Shown here one piece after another: positions 31,642 to 42,215 of a stretch of DNA of 64,000 bases (the first letter of the stretch is position 1; each line of letters begins with the position of its first letter). This DNA is from Symsagittifera roscoffensis (taxonomy: Eukaryota; Xenacoelomorpha; Acoela; Convolutidae). Location: the NCBI RefSeq assembly GCF_963678635.1, contig NC_087071.1, forward strand, positions 19,159,613 through 19,223,612. The letters are read 5' to 3'. The notes beneath the pieces were generated by a model. It was not told the origin of the DNA, ran no database searches, and worked only from the letters and a program-made list of their open reading frames with translations. The translations under genes and the position numbers were made by a program.

Positions 31642-32299
31642 CCATCATGTTTTCTTGGCATCATTACCGTATGATAACTTGGTCTCAATAAAGCTTTTAT
31701 CGGCGAAATTAGCGTTGATATTACTTTTTTTCTAACCACTCAGAGACAGTGTGCACTCAGAAAACAATGAAGATAAAAGATTTTTAACAAACTATGGGGT
31801 ATCTCTGTCTGCCGCCTCTCTGGCATGCGTTCGAAGCAAGGTTCCATTGCTTCGAACAATTCGTGCAATCTTTTTCAAACGAGTTCATTGAAGATTGATG
31901 AAATTGTTTTTGTCGCCGAGTGCTTCAAAGCCGAGCATAAGACCATCAGGAGAGTCAAAATTCAGGAAAGGTCAAATAAATTTCAAAAGTCAGAACAACT
32001 TTTACTATCACCAGCGAAAGGAACAAATCCTCCAGTTTCTGTTCGCAAGTTCACAGAATTACTAGAAATTTAATTTAGACCAAAAGCTTTTTAAAGTCCA
32101 AATTGCTAAACACTCTACGGTGATTCGGTTCAATAGTACATGCGTAACCGTTTTTCACTCAAATATTTGTTTTTGTGTCTGCGACTATTTGATAATGAAT
32201 TAAATCCAGGTAATTAAACGTAATCTGAGTGCCAACACATACATCAACAATAGTCAACAATAAGATCTTGGATAGTGAATGTGTTATGTTTCGAACTTC
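31642..32299. other. Between F54H12.2-like and YPDNT-type genes, no supported gene
   Basis: An 82-codon plus-strand ORF (31,825-32,073) has a Cys/Lys-rich composition but no recognised motif. The missing N-terminus of the F54H12.2-like protein should lie here on the minus strand but was not detectable. Confidence 0.4.
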
Positions 32300-32770
32300 C
32301 TATATGTAACCTTTGTAACCTATATGATAACCAGTTCCATCTCTGACGCCTCTGAATCCAAGAAGACTAGGAAATTGAGGGCTTGAAAACGTTACACCTT
32401 GCCAATAATGCAGCCATAATAAAAGGTGTTTGGTTATTGGATCTATAACGTGATCCAACTTCTCTAATTCTGTCTTAAGACGAATCTGATCCAGTATTTG
32501 CTCAGCGCTCGTATACTCTCCTTTTGTTAGTTTTGCTGATTCTCCAAGGTAAGGCCTGGAGATCTTATCTTTCTCAACTTGCATAATTGCTATAACCCGT
32601 TCTTTTTTGTAGTACACAGGTTGTTATCAGTTACGTTTGAGTAGGGAAGGTAACTTCGGTAACTGCTACTCTCCATTCACCTTGCAAATTTATTTCTTCA
32701 CTCAGGAGACTTTTGAAGTTGGCCATAGTGTTCTTTTTAAAAACTTTCAGTGAACTAGGGTAATTGTGAA
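32300..32770 (-). pseudogene. YPDNT-type conserved Polinton protein
   Basis: The upstream frame (32,770 to about 32,630) reads NYPSSLKVFKK ... INLQGEWRVAVTEVTFP, matching the family's YPDNTxxxFxTxL...I.L.G.WEVGLxExxYP. After a frame change the ORF at 32617-32300 has KGEYTSAEQILDQI and VTFSSPQFPSLLGF, matching its G.Y.S...LI..I and V.FS..L..LLGF motifs. The length, about 155 residues, is shorter than usual. The family occurs next to capsid genes of animal Polintons and adintoviruses; a structural role is inferred. It sits directly behind integrase on the same strand. Confidence 0.68.
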
Positions 32771-32829
32771 GGAATTGGGAACGTTATGGGTGAAAAGGCT
32801 GGAAGTGCCCTCAGTCATGATTGCTATGA

Positions 32830-33545
32830 ATTCTTTTTCTCCAGAACGCGAATCAGTTCAGACCTATGAAGTTTTTCCTCAATCGGTTCTCTCTTAGTAT
32901 CAATCAAAGTGTGTGTTGGGGGATTTCGTGTTGGTAAGGTCAAAAACTTCAAACAGTTCATCGATGAACGCTTGTTTGTAACCCTAGCGAAAAGGTATGT
33001 CTACTTTGCGAGTCTAACATAATCGCTAACATACAGCTTTGGACGTCGAACTAATTTATATGACTGGTCTGCTTTGATGAAACCATGCGAAAAACATCTT
33101 TTTTAGTTACTTTAGTTTGTGCAAGATTTGTGACACGATTTGCTCTCGAACTAAATGCATTGACAAAATCTTTCAATTTTTTAATGTATATGTATGTCCA
33201 ATTATCCTCCAAGCATTTATAAATAAGATATTTTAAGGATTGTATAATTCTCGCAGCGAATAAGGACGTTATCGCGCCCTCTGTGCAGTACGTTTTCATG
33301 CCTTTTGTTTTACATAATGCTTCGTAGGACCCTTTAAACGATGTGCCCTTGTCCACCCATACTTTTTTCGGTTGTTTCGTTGCTATCATCTGTTTGTATG
33401 CTGTTGTATTAGCGAACTTCGATTTCAAGGATTGCATTTCCAGGATTGCACTCGAGCAGACAGATACTTCAGATCATGGTTGTACTTGGCAAGTTTATCA
33501 ACATAGGCCAGATCTAATGACCAGATTTTGTCGATATTCTAAACT
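32830..33545 (-). pseudogene. Retroviral-type integrase of Polinton, inactivated
   Basis: N-proximal part (33,538 to about 33,455): IDKIWSLDLAYVDK, with the first catalytic Asp in DLA. A TAG lies just before it. After a frame change the ORF 33437-33051 has PKKVWVDKGTSF with the second Asp (codon 33,351-33,353) and SLFAARIIQSLK, where the family has the catalytic Glu in AERFIRTLK. Here that codon (33,252-33,254) is GCG, Ala. Downstream (33,040-32,830) the C-terminal fold is visible in KLYVSDYVRLAK and AFIDELFEVFDL. The domain order matches Polinton integrases; this copy cannot be active. Confidence 0.8.
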
Positions 33546-33549
33546 ATGA

Positions 33550-34330
33550 CCTTGAGTCGCGCAGTTTTTCGGATGGTTGTTGCAGTTCGATTTTTCGTGT
33601 AAGCAGGTTCAGTGTTAAGGAAATGTTTAACTTTTTTTCGCGATAAATTGGTTGCTTTTGTCAAGTTGTTCACACTGAACACTCACCGAATAACGCGGGA
33701 TTTTTGTCAGTGTATTTACTTTTCAACAATGTTTCTTCAGTCTTAGTTTTTTTCTGATGTTGGATAATCTGAAATGTTATTGGGCAATACGTTCAAGTCT
33801 GAGCCTTTTTCTGACTCTCTTTCAAGTTTTTGATTTCGAGTTTTTCTATTGTCGCTGAGACTTTTTCTTTTTTGGTTTTAACTTCATTTAAGGTTTGCAA
33901 TACTTTTTTCCTGCCAAGCGGGGGAAGTTGGACGGGCTCTCGTTTCTCTTGAGCGTTAAAGGAAGCTGACTGAACCAAGTGTTTGGTATTTTAATTTTTT
34001 ACCAGCTTTTCATTCATGTTGAGAGGAGTTAAAATAATAATGAACGACCGATTGTGTATTTTTTTGGTTGTTATATGTCGTATAAAAATTCCGCAGTTTT
34101 AAGTCCTGGGTGTACTTTATCCACATATATCACCTCATTGTCACGGTTTATGGTTACTCTTTTTGAATTTTTATGATTTCATGTATAGTTTTGGCTCTAA
34201 AAAATGTTTTCTCTTCTGAAACCTGTAACTACCCTGAAATACTTTCAGTCTGTCTGTCGTTTTTATCTTCTTATATTTCATTTTTATCACGTTCGACCGG
34301 TACATCTTTATCGTCCGTTAATAGTTTAAG
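33550..34330. other. No supported gene; one Lys-rich coiled-coil ORF
   Basis: The minus ORF 33,793-33,978 (61 codons) is a Lys/Glu coiled coil of unknown nature, in the orientation of the Polinton genes. Nothing else is recognised. Confidence 0.35.
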
Positions 34331-34850
34331 CTGTTCTTGTTGAGGCTCAGCATTTTCCCTAAAGGTTTCCTTCGTTGCTGTAGTCTTACTAGTTTGAGGA
34401 GGTAATAGGGGTCTGAGACGGTTAAGGTAAGATAGTTGAGCGTTTTAAGGTTGAATTCTATTAACTTGAAGAACACGTGCAGTATGTGGTTGCTCTTCAA
34501 CAAATAAGTGTTTCGGAATTAGATTGATTCTCCAATAAAAAACTATTTGTCGCACTAGAAATATTCTTTACTCAGAACAATTGCACGTTTTTTACCATAC
34601 TGGTTTTTGGAGTGATTAAAAATGTTTGTGTGCTGCCTCGAATTGTTCGATATTTGCATTTTAACGGGTACATTTCCATTGACTAAATTGAGCAAACATC
34701 GCAATTGGAAGTTTTTTCCTAATGAGACGTCTAAGCTGGTCAGGTTTCAGTTGTACCATATGCCGGAGAAGAGATAATTTTTGTTCTTTTTCAATTGTGA
34801 TTGGAGTAGTTTCTGCTTCAGATTAGGTAAAATAAAAAACTGTTGGCCCA
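34330..34850 (-). pseudogene. Probable small conserved Polinton ORF, frame-broken
   Basis: Minus-strand frames in succession read LLRHMVQLKPDQLRRLIRKK (34,775-34,715) and then NLVNGNVPVK (about 34,680). This matches a short helical protein common next to integrase and F54H12.2-like genes in animal Polintons (pattern LLxxLxxxxxxQRxxLL ... NLLxGNxP). The part further left has basic helices but several stops. The assignment is tentative. Confidence 0.4.
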
Positions 34851-35891
34851 GGCCGAGCAATTCTTGAACAATATTTCAAACAATCTAATTTAAGGTGTCC
34901 AAGTTGATAAGAATATGTCCAAAATTGTAACAAATTCTCGGAAATTTTCGTACAATCATTTGTCTTCCTAAAAGATTTAAATGCTGAATGTCACGAGGCG
35001 ATTTGAACAGAACTATGTGTGAAATTTTCAAAACAATCGTACGCAACCATCGATTTTGATGAAATAAAATATGCTTATATTATTTTAAACCTAATCCTCT
35101 ATGTCCACCCGCACTCGCTAATTTAACAAATCCTTCTCATTACAAATGTCTTCACACGAATCATCGAAAAAAGATGACTTTCTCTATTTCTTACAGATTC
35201 GAATCCGTTGAAATTCCTTAACTTCACATTAACTTTGCGAGAATACACTTTTTCTGAGAAAACAGGTTGCCTCTCCTTGTAAAGTTAAAGAACGGTTCCA
35301 AAATTTGGGGTCAAAAGTTTTTCCCATTAAAAGTATTTTCCATCATTTTATTCATATCCTTGGGTTTAGTAATACGCAGCCAACCAAGCCGGATAAATTT
35401 GAGAACCAAACTGAACCTTTTTCGGTATTTAATTTAGAAAAGAAAGCTGGAGAATGCAGAAAGTTAGTCAATTTAGAGTTACTACCATTTGCTCACCAAA
35501 ACCTACTTCAGACCTTGGCAAAGTAACATTGTTTCAAAACTTCCATTTTTTTGTCTCGTTATAACCAATCTCTGTTACTGATGTCGCGCCAGTTTCATCT
35601 ACTGCTGCTGCTGTTTCTGACCTTTTAGAAACGATTTGTACTACAGACTGTGTTAGAAATTTTCTCACTGTAATTGAAGCTTGTTAGAAAACGATAAATT
35701 GCATTAATATTATGACGCTACAAAATTTCATAATGTGTGAAGTCTCCATCATTTATGTCATGCATTTCTTTAGAACAAATTTGCTGGGATCTTTGCAGTC
35801 TTTTCACACTTCAATATTCTTTTTACAGTATCCTCTTCCAAGTCGTCCTAATCTCATCTAGTTGGTTTTCTATTTTAAAAATTCGAGAAAA
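34851..35891. other. No supported gene
   Basis: AT-rich DNA with a 73-codon plus ORF (35,305-35,526) lacking any recognised motif. Confidence 0.4.
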
Positions 35892-36122
35892 ACGGCCGCC
35901 GCCATCGGAGAGTAATTTCAAATTACTGCATTTTCACCATAAAATAAAGCTCAAGTTAAGGAGTTAGCTTACTGCTCCCAACAGTTAAGCTACGCTGCCA
36001 AAACTGCCGGCGAATTTTCATTATAAATCATAAAACACCATTCCATTTTCACTTACAAACTTTAATTTGGCCAAAAATTCATTTACACGAAACAAATATA
36101 GCAATTAATATGATTCATATAA

Positions 36123-36552
36123 TTAACCATGACCAAAAATTAGGAACCCATAAAATGGAACTAGAAAGAACTTTGTATCGCGTCTCCTGTTGTTAATCTC
36201 ATCTGGCAACTCACTGCTGTTTAGATCCATCTGCACTCCTGGCTGACGTTTGGGTACAAAGACTAGTTCAGGAAGATATACTTTTCGCTTTCTAGCTAAC
36301 AATTCTGATGAACTTGAGTCTCTGGAAGTATACAAATTGATCAACAACGGGAAAAAATCTCTTCAACCAAGACAAAATTTCTTTGGAAATAATAATTTGA
36401 TCCTTCCTCTGAACAATTTGGCCGCTGCAATCAATACGCGCCTTTCTTGTTAATGAAATTTTAATATCAACCTCTGGAGTCATCCACGCACAAAGCATTG
36501 AATTTGGTAACAGGTATGTCTCCGCCTTCGCTGATCTTTCGCTGTGGTTCAA
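36123..36552 (-). pseudogene. Unknown broken ORF at the distal end of unit 1
   Basis: Two overlapping minus frames (36552-36292 and 36347-36123) share one pattern, a hydrophobic WLKRFFPVVDQFVYFQRLKF stretch and a polar tail (KRQPGVQMDLNSSELPDEIN). Equivalents lie at 38152-37967 in unit 2 and as a single longer frame, 126 codons, at 39757-39377 in unit 3. Unit 3 therefore keeps the better version. Family unknown. Confidence 0.35.
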
Positions 36553-36649
36553 TTTTCAACCAATCAAAAAAAACCTCGCTTTTCTTCGGGGCACAAGGAT
36601 TCCTGGATTCGTATTGAGGTTTATGTCTATTGCAATTTGAATAATTTTT

Positions 36650-37023
36650 GAAATATTAGTTTTCAACCTGCGGACAGCCCGAATCATCTAGTTTTTCAAC
36701 CTTTCGGTCCAAGTACTTGGCCAAAATCTCTGTGTTTTCGTTTCCTTTAGCGTAAAAAAAGGCAGAAGGATTTCTTAACACAAAACTCTGTGTTATTCGA
36801 TTAAAATTTTTGTAAAAGTAATCACAGTTTTCCCAATGGAGACCGTCGTGTAAAAGTTAACCAGTTGTAAGCTTTTTGTTCGAGCTTTGGTAGTACATTG
36901 AAATTCACTGGAGGTAAAAAAAATGAGTCGGTTGGATGTTATTGCTAATTTTTTAAACACAAAGGTGTTTTTCTTGTAATTATAGCCTTCCACGTCAAGC
37001 ACAACTGATCTCTTGGTTACCAT
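36650..37023 (-). pseudogene. DVEG-motif protein (possible 3'-5' exonuclease-like), unit 1
   Basis: ATG at 37023. It starts MVTKRSVVLDVEGYNYKKNT, followed by a KLAI segment. This matches an uncharacterised invertebrate family beginning with hydrophobic residues, IDVEGF, then an ELA motif. The Asp-x-Glu at a strand end resembles exo motif I of DEDD nucleases, which I offer only as a possibility. The frame breaks after ~50 codons. Near 36,750-36,660 another frame has FYAKGNENTEILAKYLDRKV and LDDSGCPQ, matching the family's KGxEKxxWLE...GCP motif. It is therefore a broken gene. Confidence 0.5.
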
Positions 37024-37056
37024 TCTAGTAAATGATAAACATCTGGTTTTTTCAAA

Positions 37057-37326
37057 TTAATGAAAAGGCAGAAAGCTTTTCCACTGAAGTTTTTTGTATT
37101 TTTTTAGCTTTTTGAAACAAAAACGGATTTTTCTCTTCAAGTCTTTATCAACCCATATTGAGTTAATGTCAAGCGAATAGTCAAATACATTTTCATAATC
37201 ACCAAAATTTAAATCGCTCACAGTACTGTACTTTTGTTTTGTGGAAATGCACAAAGAGACTTGTTGAAGCTCACTGAAATAATTTGTTCTTTGAAAATTA
37301 AGTCGTGTACTTTTTTGAGTTTTCAT
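37057..37326 (-). CDS. Unknown ORF, 89 aa, upstream of DVEG ORF in unit 1
   Basis: Intact frame just upstream of the DVEG ORF, same strand, with 33 bp between. Lys/Tyr/Phe-rich with YSTVSDLNFGDYENVFDYSL in the middle and a basic C-terminus (KRKIRFCFKKLKKYKK). The unit 2 copy (38,660-38,929) differs at one residue (D to G). The unit 3 equivalent near 40,930-40,710 keeps the VSDL...NVFDYSLD wording but is broken. Possibly the same ancestral gene as DVEG. No family is recognised. Confidence 0.35.
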   Translation of the reverse strand: MKTQKSTRLNFQRTNYFSELQQVSLCISTKQKYSTVSDLNFGDYENVFDYSLDINSIWVDKDLKRKIRFCFKKLKKYKKLQWKSFLPFH

Positions 37327-38269
37327 TTGCCCTTTCTAGAACAAGACGTAGTGTTCATTGCAGAGTTTGAAAAATGAATTTTTTTCTGTGGTTGAAACTA
37401 CTGTTAATTAATATTGTCCATAATCAAAATCTTCAGTACATAGAGTTCCCTCTAACTTTACATTTCTTATTTGAAAATTTGACAATAAATGGCCGCCGAC
37501 TTTGGAGAGTAATTTCAAATCACTGTCTATTCACCATAAATTAAAGCTCAAACTAAGGAATTAGGTTACTGCTGCCTACAGTTAAACTATCTTGCCAAAT
37601 CTGCCGCCAAGTTTTTATAATCAACCATAAAAATCCATTCCACTTTCACTAACAAACTTTAACTACGTCGAAAGTTCAATTACCCGAAACAAATATAACA
37701 ATTATTATGGTTCATATAAATTTTTAGTACCAATAATTAGGAACCCCAAAATGGAATTAGAAAGAACTTTGTATCATGTGTATCCCTTGTTGTTAATCTC
37801 ATCTGGCATTTCACTGCTGTTTAGAGCCATCTGCACTCCTGGCTGACGTTTGGGTACAAAGACTAGTTCAGGAAGATATACTTTTCGCTTTCTAGCTAAC
37901 AATTCTGATGAACTTGAGTCTCTGGAAGTATACAAATTGATCAACAACGGGAAAAAATCTCTTCAATCAAGACAAAATTTCTTTGGAAATAATAATTTGA
38001 TCCTTCCTCTGAACAATTTGGCCGCTGCAATCAATACGCGCCTTTCTTGTTAATGAAATTTTAATATCAACCTCTGGAGTCATCCACGCACAAAGCATTG
38101 AATTTGGTAACAGGTATGTCTCCGCCTTCGCTGATCTTTCGCTGTGGTTCAATTTTCAACCAATCAAAAAAAACCTCGCTTTTTTTCTTCGGGGCACAAG
38201 GATTCCTGGATTCGTATTGAGGTTTATGTCTATTGCAATTTGAATAATTTTTGAAATATTAGTTTTCAA

Positions 38270-38626
38270 CCTGCGGACAGCCCGAATCATCTAGTTTTTC
38301 AACCTTTCGGTCCAAGTACTTGGCCAAAATCTCTGTGTTTTCGTTTCCTTTAGCGTAAAAAAAGGCAGAAGGATTTCTTAACACAAAACTCTGTGTTATT
38401 CGATTAAAATTTTTGTAAAAGTAATCACAGTTTTCCCAATGGAGACCGTCGTGTAAAAGTTAACCAGTTGTAAGCTTTTTGTTCGAGCTTTGGTAGTACA
38501 TTGAAATTCACTGGAGGTAAAAAAAATGAGTCGGTTGGATGTTATTGCTAATTTTTTAAACACAAAGGTGTTTTTCTTGTAATTATAGCCTTCCACGTCA
38601 AGCACAACTGATCTCTTGGTTACCAT
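38270..38626 (-). pseudogene. DVEG-motif protein, unit 2
   Basis: The 76-codon frame from 38626 is identical in protein to that of unit 1, with the same later frame break. The shared break means the inactivating change predates the duplication of units 1 and 2. Confidence 0.5.
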
Positions 38627-38659
38627 TCTAGTAAATGATAAACATCTGGTTTTTTCAAA

Positions 38660-38929
38660 TTAATGAAAAGGCAGAAAGCTTTTCCACTGAAGTTTTTTGT
38701 ATTTTTTTAGCTTTTTGAAACAAAAACGGATTTTTCTCTTCAAGTCTTTATCAACCCATATTGAGTTAATGTCAAGCGAATAGTCAAATACATTTTCATA
38801 ACCACCAAAATTTAAATCGCTCACAGTACTGTACTTTTGTTTTGTGGAAATGCACAAAGAGACTTGTTGAAGCTCACTGAAATAATTTGTTCTTTGAAAA
38901 TTAAGTCGTGTACTTTTTTGAGTTTTCAT
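38660..38929 (-). CDS. Unknown ORF, 89 aa, unit 2 copy
   Basis: Second copy of the 89-residue frame described at 37,057-37,326, with one amino-acid difference. Its persistence reflects recent duplication rather than proven selection. Confidence 0.35.
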   Translation of the reverse strand: MKTQKSTRLNFQRTNYFSELQQVSLCISTKQKYSTVSDLNFGGYENVFDYSLDINSIWVDKDLKRKIRFCFKKLKKYKKLQWKSFLPFH

Positions 38930-39376
38930 TTGCCCTTTCTAGAACAAGACGTAGTGTTCATTGCAGAGTTTGAAAAATGAATTTTTTTCTGTGGTTGAAA
39001 CTACTGTTAATTAATATTGTCCATAATCAAAATCTTCAGTACATAGAGTTCCCTCTAACTTTACATTTCTTATTTGAAAATTTGACAAAAAATGGCCGCC
39101 GACTTTGGAGAGTAATTTCAAATCACTGTCTATTCACCATAAACTAAAGCTCAAACTAAGGAATTAGGTTACTGCTGCCTACAGTTAAACTACCTTGCCA
39201 AATCTGCCGCCAAGTTTTTATAATCAACCATAAAAATCCATTCCACTTTCACTAACAAACTTTAACTACGTCGAAAGTTCAATTACCCGAAACAAATATA
39301 ACAATTATTATGGTTCATATAAATATTTAGTACCAATAATTAGGAACCCCAAAATGGAATTAGAAAGAACTTTGTA

Positions 39377-39757
39377 TCATGTGTATCCCTTGTTGTTAAT
39401 CTCATCTGGCATTTCACTGCTGTTTAGAGCCATCTGAACTCCTGGTCGACGTTTGGGTACTGAGACTACTTCAGGAAGATATAATGCTCGCTTGCTGGCT
39501 AACATTTCTAATAAACTTGAATCTCTGGAAGTATACAATATGATCAATAACTGGAAAAAAAATGTCTTTAATCTAGACAAAACTTCTTCCGAAATAACTA
39601 TTTGCTCCTTCCTCTGATCAATTTGGTGGCTGCAACCAAGACGCTCTATTCTTGTTAACGAAGTTTTAATATCAACCTCTGAGGTAATCCAGGCACAAAA
39701 ATTTGAATTTGGTGATATAAATGTCTGCACTTTCGCTGATTTCTCGCTGTTGTCCAT
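39377..39757 (-). CDS. Unknown ORF, 126 aa, unit 3
   Basis: Longest version of the distal ORF in the tandem units. In units 1 and 2 the region is split over two frames, while here it is continuous: a Ser/Thr-rich N-part, a Leu/Phe-rich middle (LSRLKTFFFQLLIILYTSRD), and the VPKRRPGVQMALNSSEMPDE tail shared with the others. No domain is recognised. It could be a fossil structural or accessory gene of the Polinton locus. Confidence 0.35.
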   Translation of the reverse strand: MDNSEKSAKVQTFISPNSNFCAWITSEVDIKTSLTRIERLGCSHQIDQRKEQIVISEEVLSRLKTFFFQLLIILYTSRDSSLLEMLASKRALYLPEVVSVPKRRPGVQMALNSSEMPDEINNKGYT

Positions 39758-39879
39758 TTTTCAACCAATTATAAAAAACATCGCTTTTTTTAGGGCATAA
39801 TGATTCCTGGAGTCGTATTGAGGTATTTGTCTACTGCAACTTGAATAATTTTAAAGTATTAGTTTTCAACCCGCGGACA

Positions 39880-40239
39880 GCCCAAATCATTTAGTTTTTC
39901 AGTCTTTCGGTCCAAGTAATTGGCCAAAAACTCTTTCTTTTCGTATCCTTTAGTCTAAAAAAAGGCACTAAGATTTCCTAACACAAAACTCTGAGTTATA
40001 TAATTAAAATTTATAAAACGGTAATCACCGTTTTTCCAATGGAGACCATGTAAACTATTTGCTAACCAGTTGTAAGCTTTTGAATGGAGCTTTGGTAGTA
40101 TAGTGAATTTTACTGGAGGTAAAAAAATTGAGTCGGCCGCTGTAGTTTGAAGTTATTATTGCTAATTTTTTGACCAAAAGGCATTTTTCTTGTAACGATA
40201 GCCTTCCACGTCAAGCACAACTGATCTCTCGCTTACCAT
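39880..40239 (-). pseudogene. DVEG-motif protein, unit 3 (diverged)
   Basis: ATG at 40239, frame MVSERSVVLDVEGYRYKKNA. The DVEG motif is kept while the nearby DNA differs at many positions and carries different indels. Conservation of this segment in the most diverged unit supports a real ancestral gene. Confidence 0.45.
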
Positions 40240-40300
40240 TCTAGTAAATGATAAACATCTGGTTTTTTCAAATTAAAGAAAAGGCAGAAAGATATTCCAT

Positions 40301-40537
40301 TCAAATGCCCCAAGAAGCTGTTGTTACAGTTCCAGGGCAATATGACACAATACACGGGACCCTCTTGGTGAAACCGGTGTATAAATCCAGCCGCATGGTG
40401 CAAAATAGCTTGCCACCATAGGGTCTCAATTTTTCTGAAATGCTGTTGTTAACATTATCAGAACTTACAAAAAATAGAGAACATGCAGCTAGAAACAAAA
40501 TTTGTTGTTCAGAGTTATCAAGATAAGTTTGTTTCAA
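40301..40537 (-). CDS. Unknown ORF, 78 aa, in the segment unique to unit 3
   Basis: Lies in the ~390 bp that units 1 and 2 lack. The C-terminal half (TMRLDLYTGFTKRVPCIVSY, then CPGTVTTASWGI) looks protein-like, with a Cys pair, and is in the orientation of the flanking DVEG gene. It may be a part of that gene deleted from units 1 and 2. No family is recognised. Confidence 0.3.
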   Translation of the reverse strand: MKQTYLDNSEQQILFLAACSLFFVSSDNVNNSISEKLRPYGGKLFCTMRLDLYTGFTKRVPCIVSYCPGTVTTASWGI

Positions 40538-41208
40538 AGACGTGTAAGTTTTGTGAATATTTTTTAAATCAATGGCAGTTACTCTGCTTCTGCAATTTCA
40601 TTGTTTTTTTTAAAAACCTCTCCAACTTGCTGAATTTTAAGCCGGTGGAAATAAAAGTGACCTTGCAGATACCAGTTAGACTCGTTCACATTCGGGAGCA
40701 ATTAATCAGATAAACCATCGAAAACTTTTTGTATTTTGATAGCTTGTTGAAACATAGACGGATTTTTCTCTCCAAGTCTTTCTCAACTCATATTGAGTTA
40801 CGATCAAGTGAATAGTCAAACACATTTTGATAGTCAGCAATTTCCAAATCGCTCACAGTACCGTACTTTTGTTTTGTAGAAATGCACCAAGAGACTTGTT
40901 GGAGCTCAATCAAATAAAATTGTTCTTTGAAAATTAACACGTATTCTTTTTTTGAATTTTTTTGTGCCCTTTCTAGGAAGACGACGTAAATACTCTTAAT
41001 TATTATTGTTTATTGTCAAAATTTTCTGATCATAAAGTTAACTCTAACTTTATTTTTCTTATTTAAAACTTGACAAAAAACAGCCGCCGCCTTTGGAGAG
41101 TAATTTCAATTTACCGCCTTTTCACCATTAAATATAGCTCAAATTAAGGAATTAGCTTACTGCTGCCAACAGTTAAGCTACGCTGCCATAAAGTCAATTC
41201 CAATTTCT

Positions 41209-41560
41209 TCTTGTATGTATGTATGTAATATGTATGTATGTACTTATGAGTATTTGTTTTCATGCATGTATGTATGTATAAATGTATGTATGTGTGTATC
41301 TATGAATGTTATTTATGTCATTTGTGTATGTTTGAAGGTATCTGTTGTATGTATTTATGTTTTGTGTGTATGTATGTCTGAATCTGTTTATGTAAGTTTT
41401 GCGTAAATGTATCTATACATGTATATATGAATGTAAGTATGTATGTATGTATGTATGTATGTATGTATGTATGTATGTTTTTACGTATGGATGTATATAA
41501 TTAGATATGCATATATATACATATGTATGTTTGTAAGTGTGTATGTATCAAGTGAAACTA
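41209..41560 (+). repeat. (TATG)n microsatellite, imperfect
   Basis: About 350 bp of TATG/TGTATG repeats with interruptions; the longest clean run is near 41,430-41,475. It truncates the fourth tandem unit. Confidence 0.95.
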
Positions 41561-42215
41561 AATTTAAAACGAAAACGAAAATTCAAGTTGACTAAAATCG
41601 GAAAGTTTCTGGAAAACTCTAGAACTTTAGATTGAAACTATATAACTCAAACAAAAACTTTGCTCTCTCCAATATTCTTTTTTTCAAACTTGCAATTCAG
41701 AAAAACTTTTGTTATTGACCAAAACCTTCACTTCACAGGTTTATTAAACAAGTTGGACAAAAAATATTAAATAAATTTAAAACAAAGAGCATTTTGATTG
41801 TTTTCAGAGAAATAATTACATTTCAATCAGTTTCTGAAAATAGTTACAATTTTTCTGTCTTAGGTGAAAACGATCGATTTCCTGGCAGCGTCCCAAAAAT
41901 TGTACCACAAAAGTAGATTGAACGGTCATTTTTCGAAAGTCCACAAAAGTGTAACGAGAAAGCAGCAACCTACTGCTGCGGGAGCTGCTGAAAACAGTTT
42001 ATGAGAAGTGATACTGTTCTTCGCCATCTCAGAGAATTTCATATTTCAAAAAACCAAAAAAATTGTGTTCGCAGTAAAAGCATTTTGAAAACATAGGCAA
42101 ACGTCAGAATCATGTCTCAGAACTTCAAGTTACACGCAAACTTCATTCTGTTCCTGAATCAACAGAGTTGAAGTTTACTACTGAACAGCATGCTTTCACA
42201 CGAACAGATTGAAAT
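41561..42215. other. Upstream of polymerase fragment, no supported gene
   Basis: AT-rich. It may hold the extreme N-terminus of the polymerase gene, but no motif is readable. Confidence 0.4.

Larger units (their letters stand above)
35892..37490 (-). repeat. Tandem unit 1 (1.6 kb) carrying DVEG ORF
   Basis: The first of three head-to-tail units, each starting at GGCCGCC...GGAGAGTAATTTCAA. From about 36,240 onward it is almost identical to unit 2, with an offset of 1,603 bp. Its first ~350 bp are more diverged and resemble the partial fourth start at 41,083, suggesting unequal exchange. Confidence 0.92.
37491..39093 (-). repeat. Tandem unit 2 (1.6 kb) carrying DVEG ORF
   Basis: Nearly identical to unit 1 over its central and distal parts. 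The first 350 bp are nearly identical to the start of unit 3. The pattern fits gene conversion or unequal crossing-over between units. Confidence 0.92.
39094..41190 (-). repeat. Tandem unit 3 (about 2.0 kb) plus the start of a fourth
   Basis: A clearly diverged third unit. It has about 390 bp (40,300-40,700) with no counterpart in units 1 and 2. A partial fourth unit start lies at 41,083-41,190 and is cut off by a TATG microsatellite. Confidence 0.88.

Noticed and set aside
33343-33549. 68-codon plus ORF opposite the integrase
   Set aside because: Antisense shadow of the minus-strand integrase.
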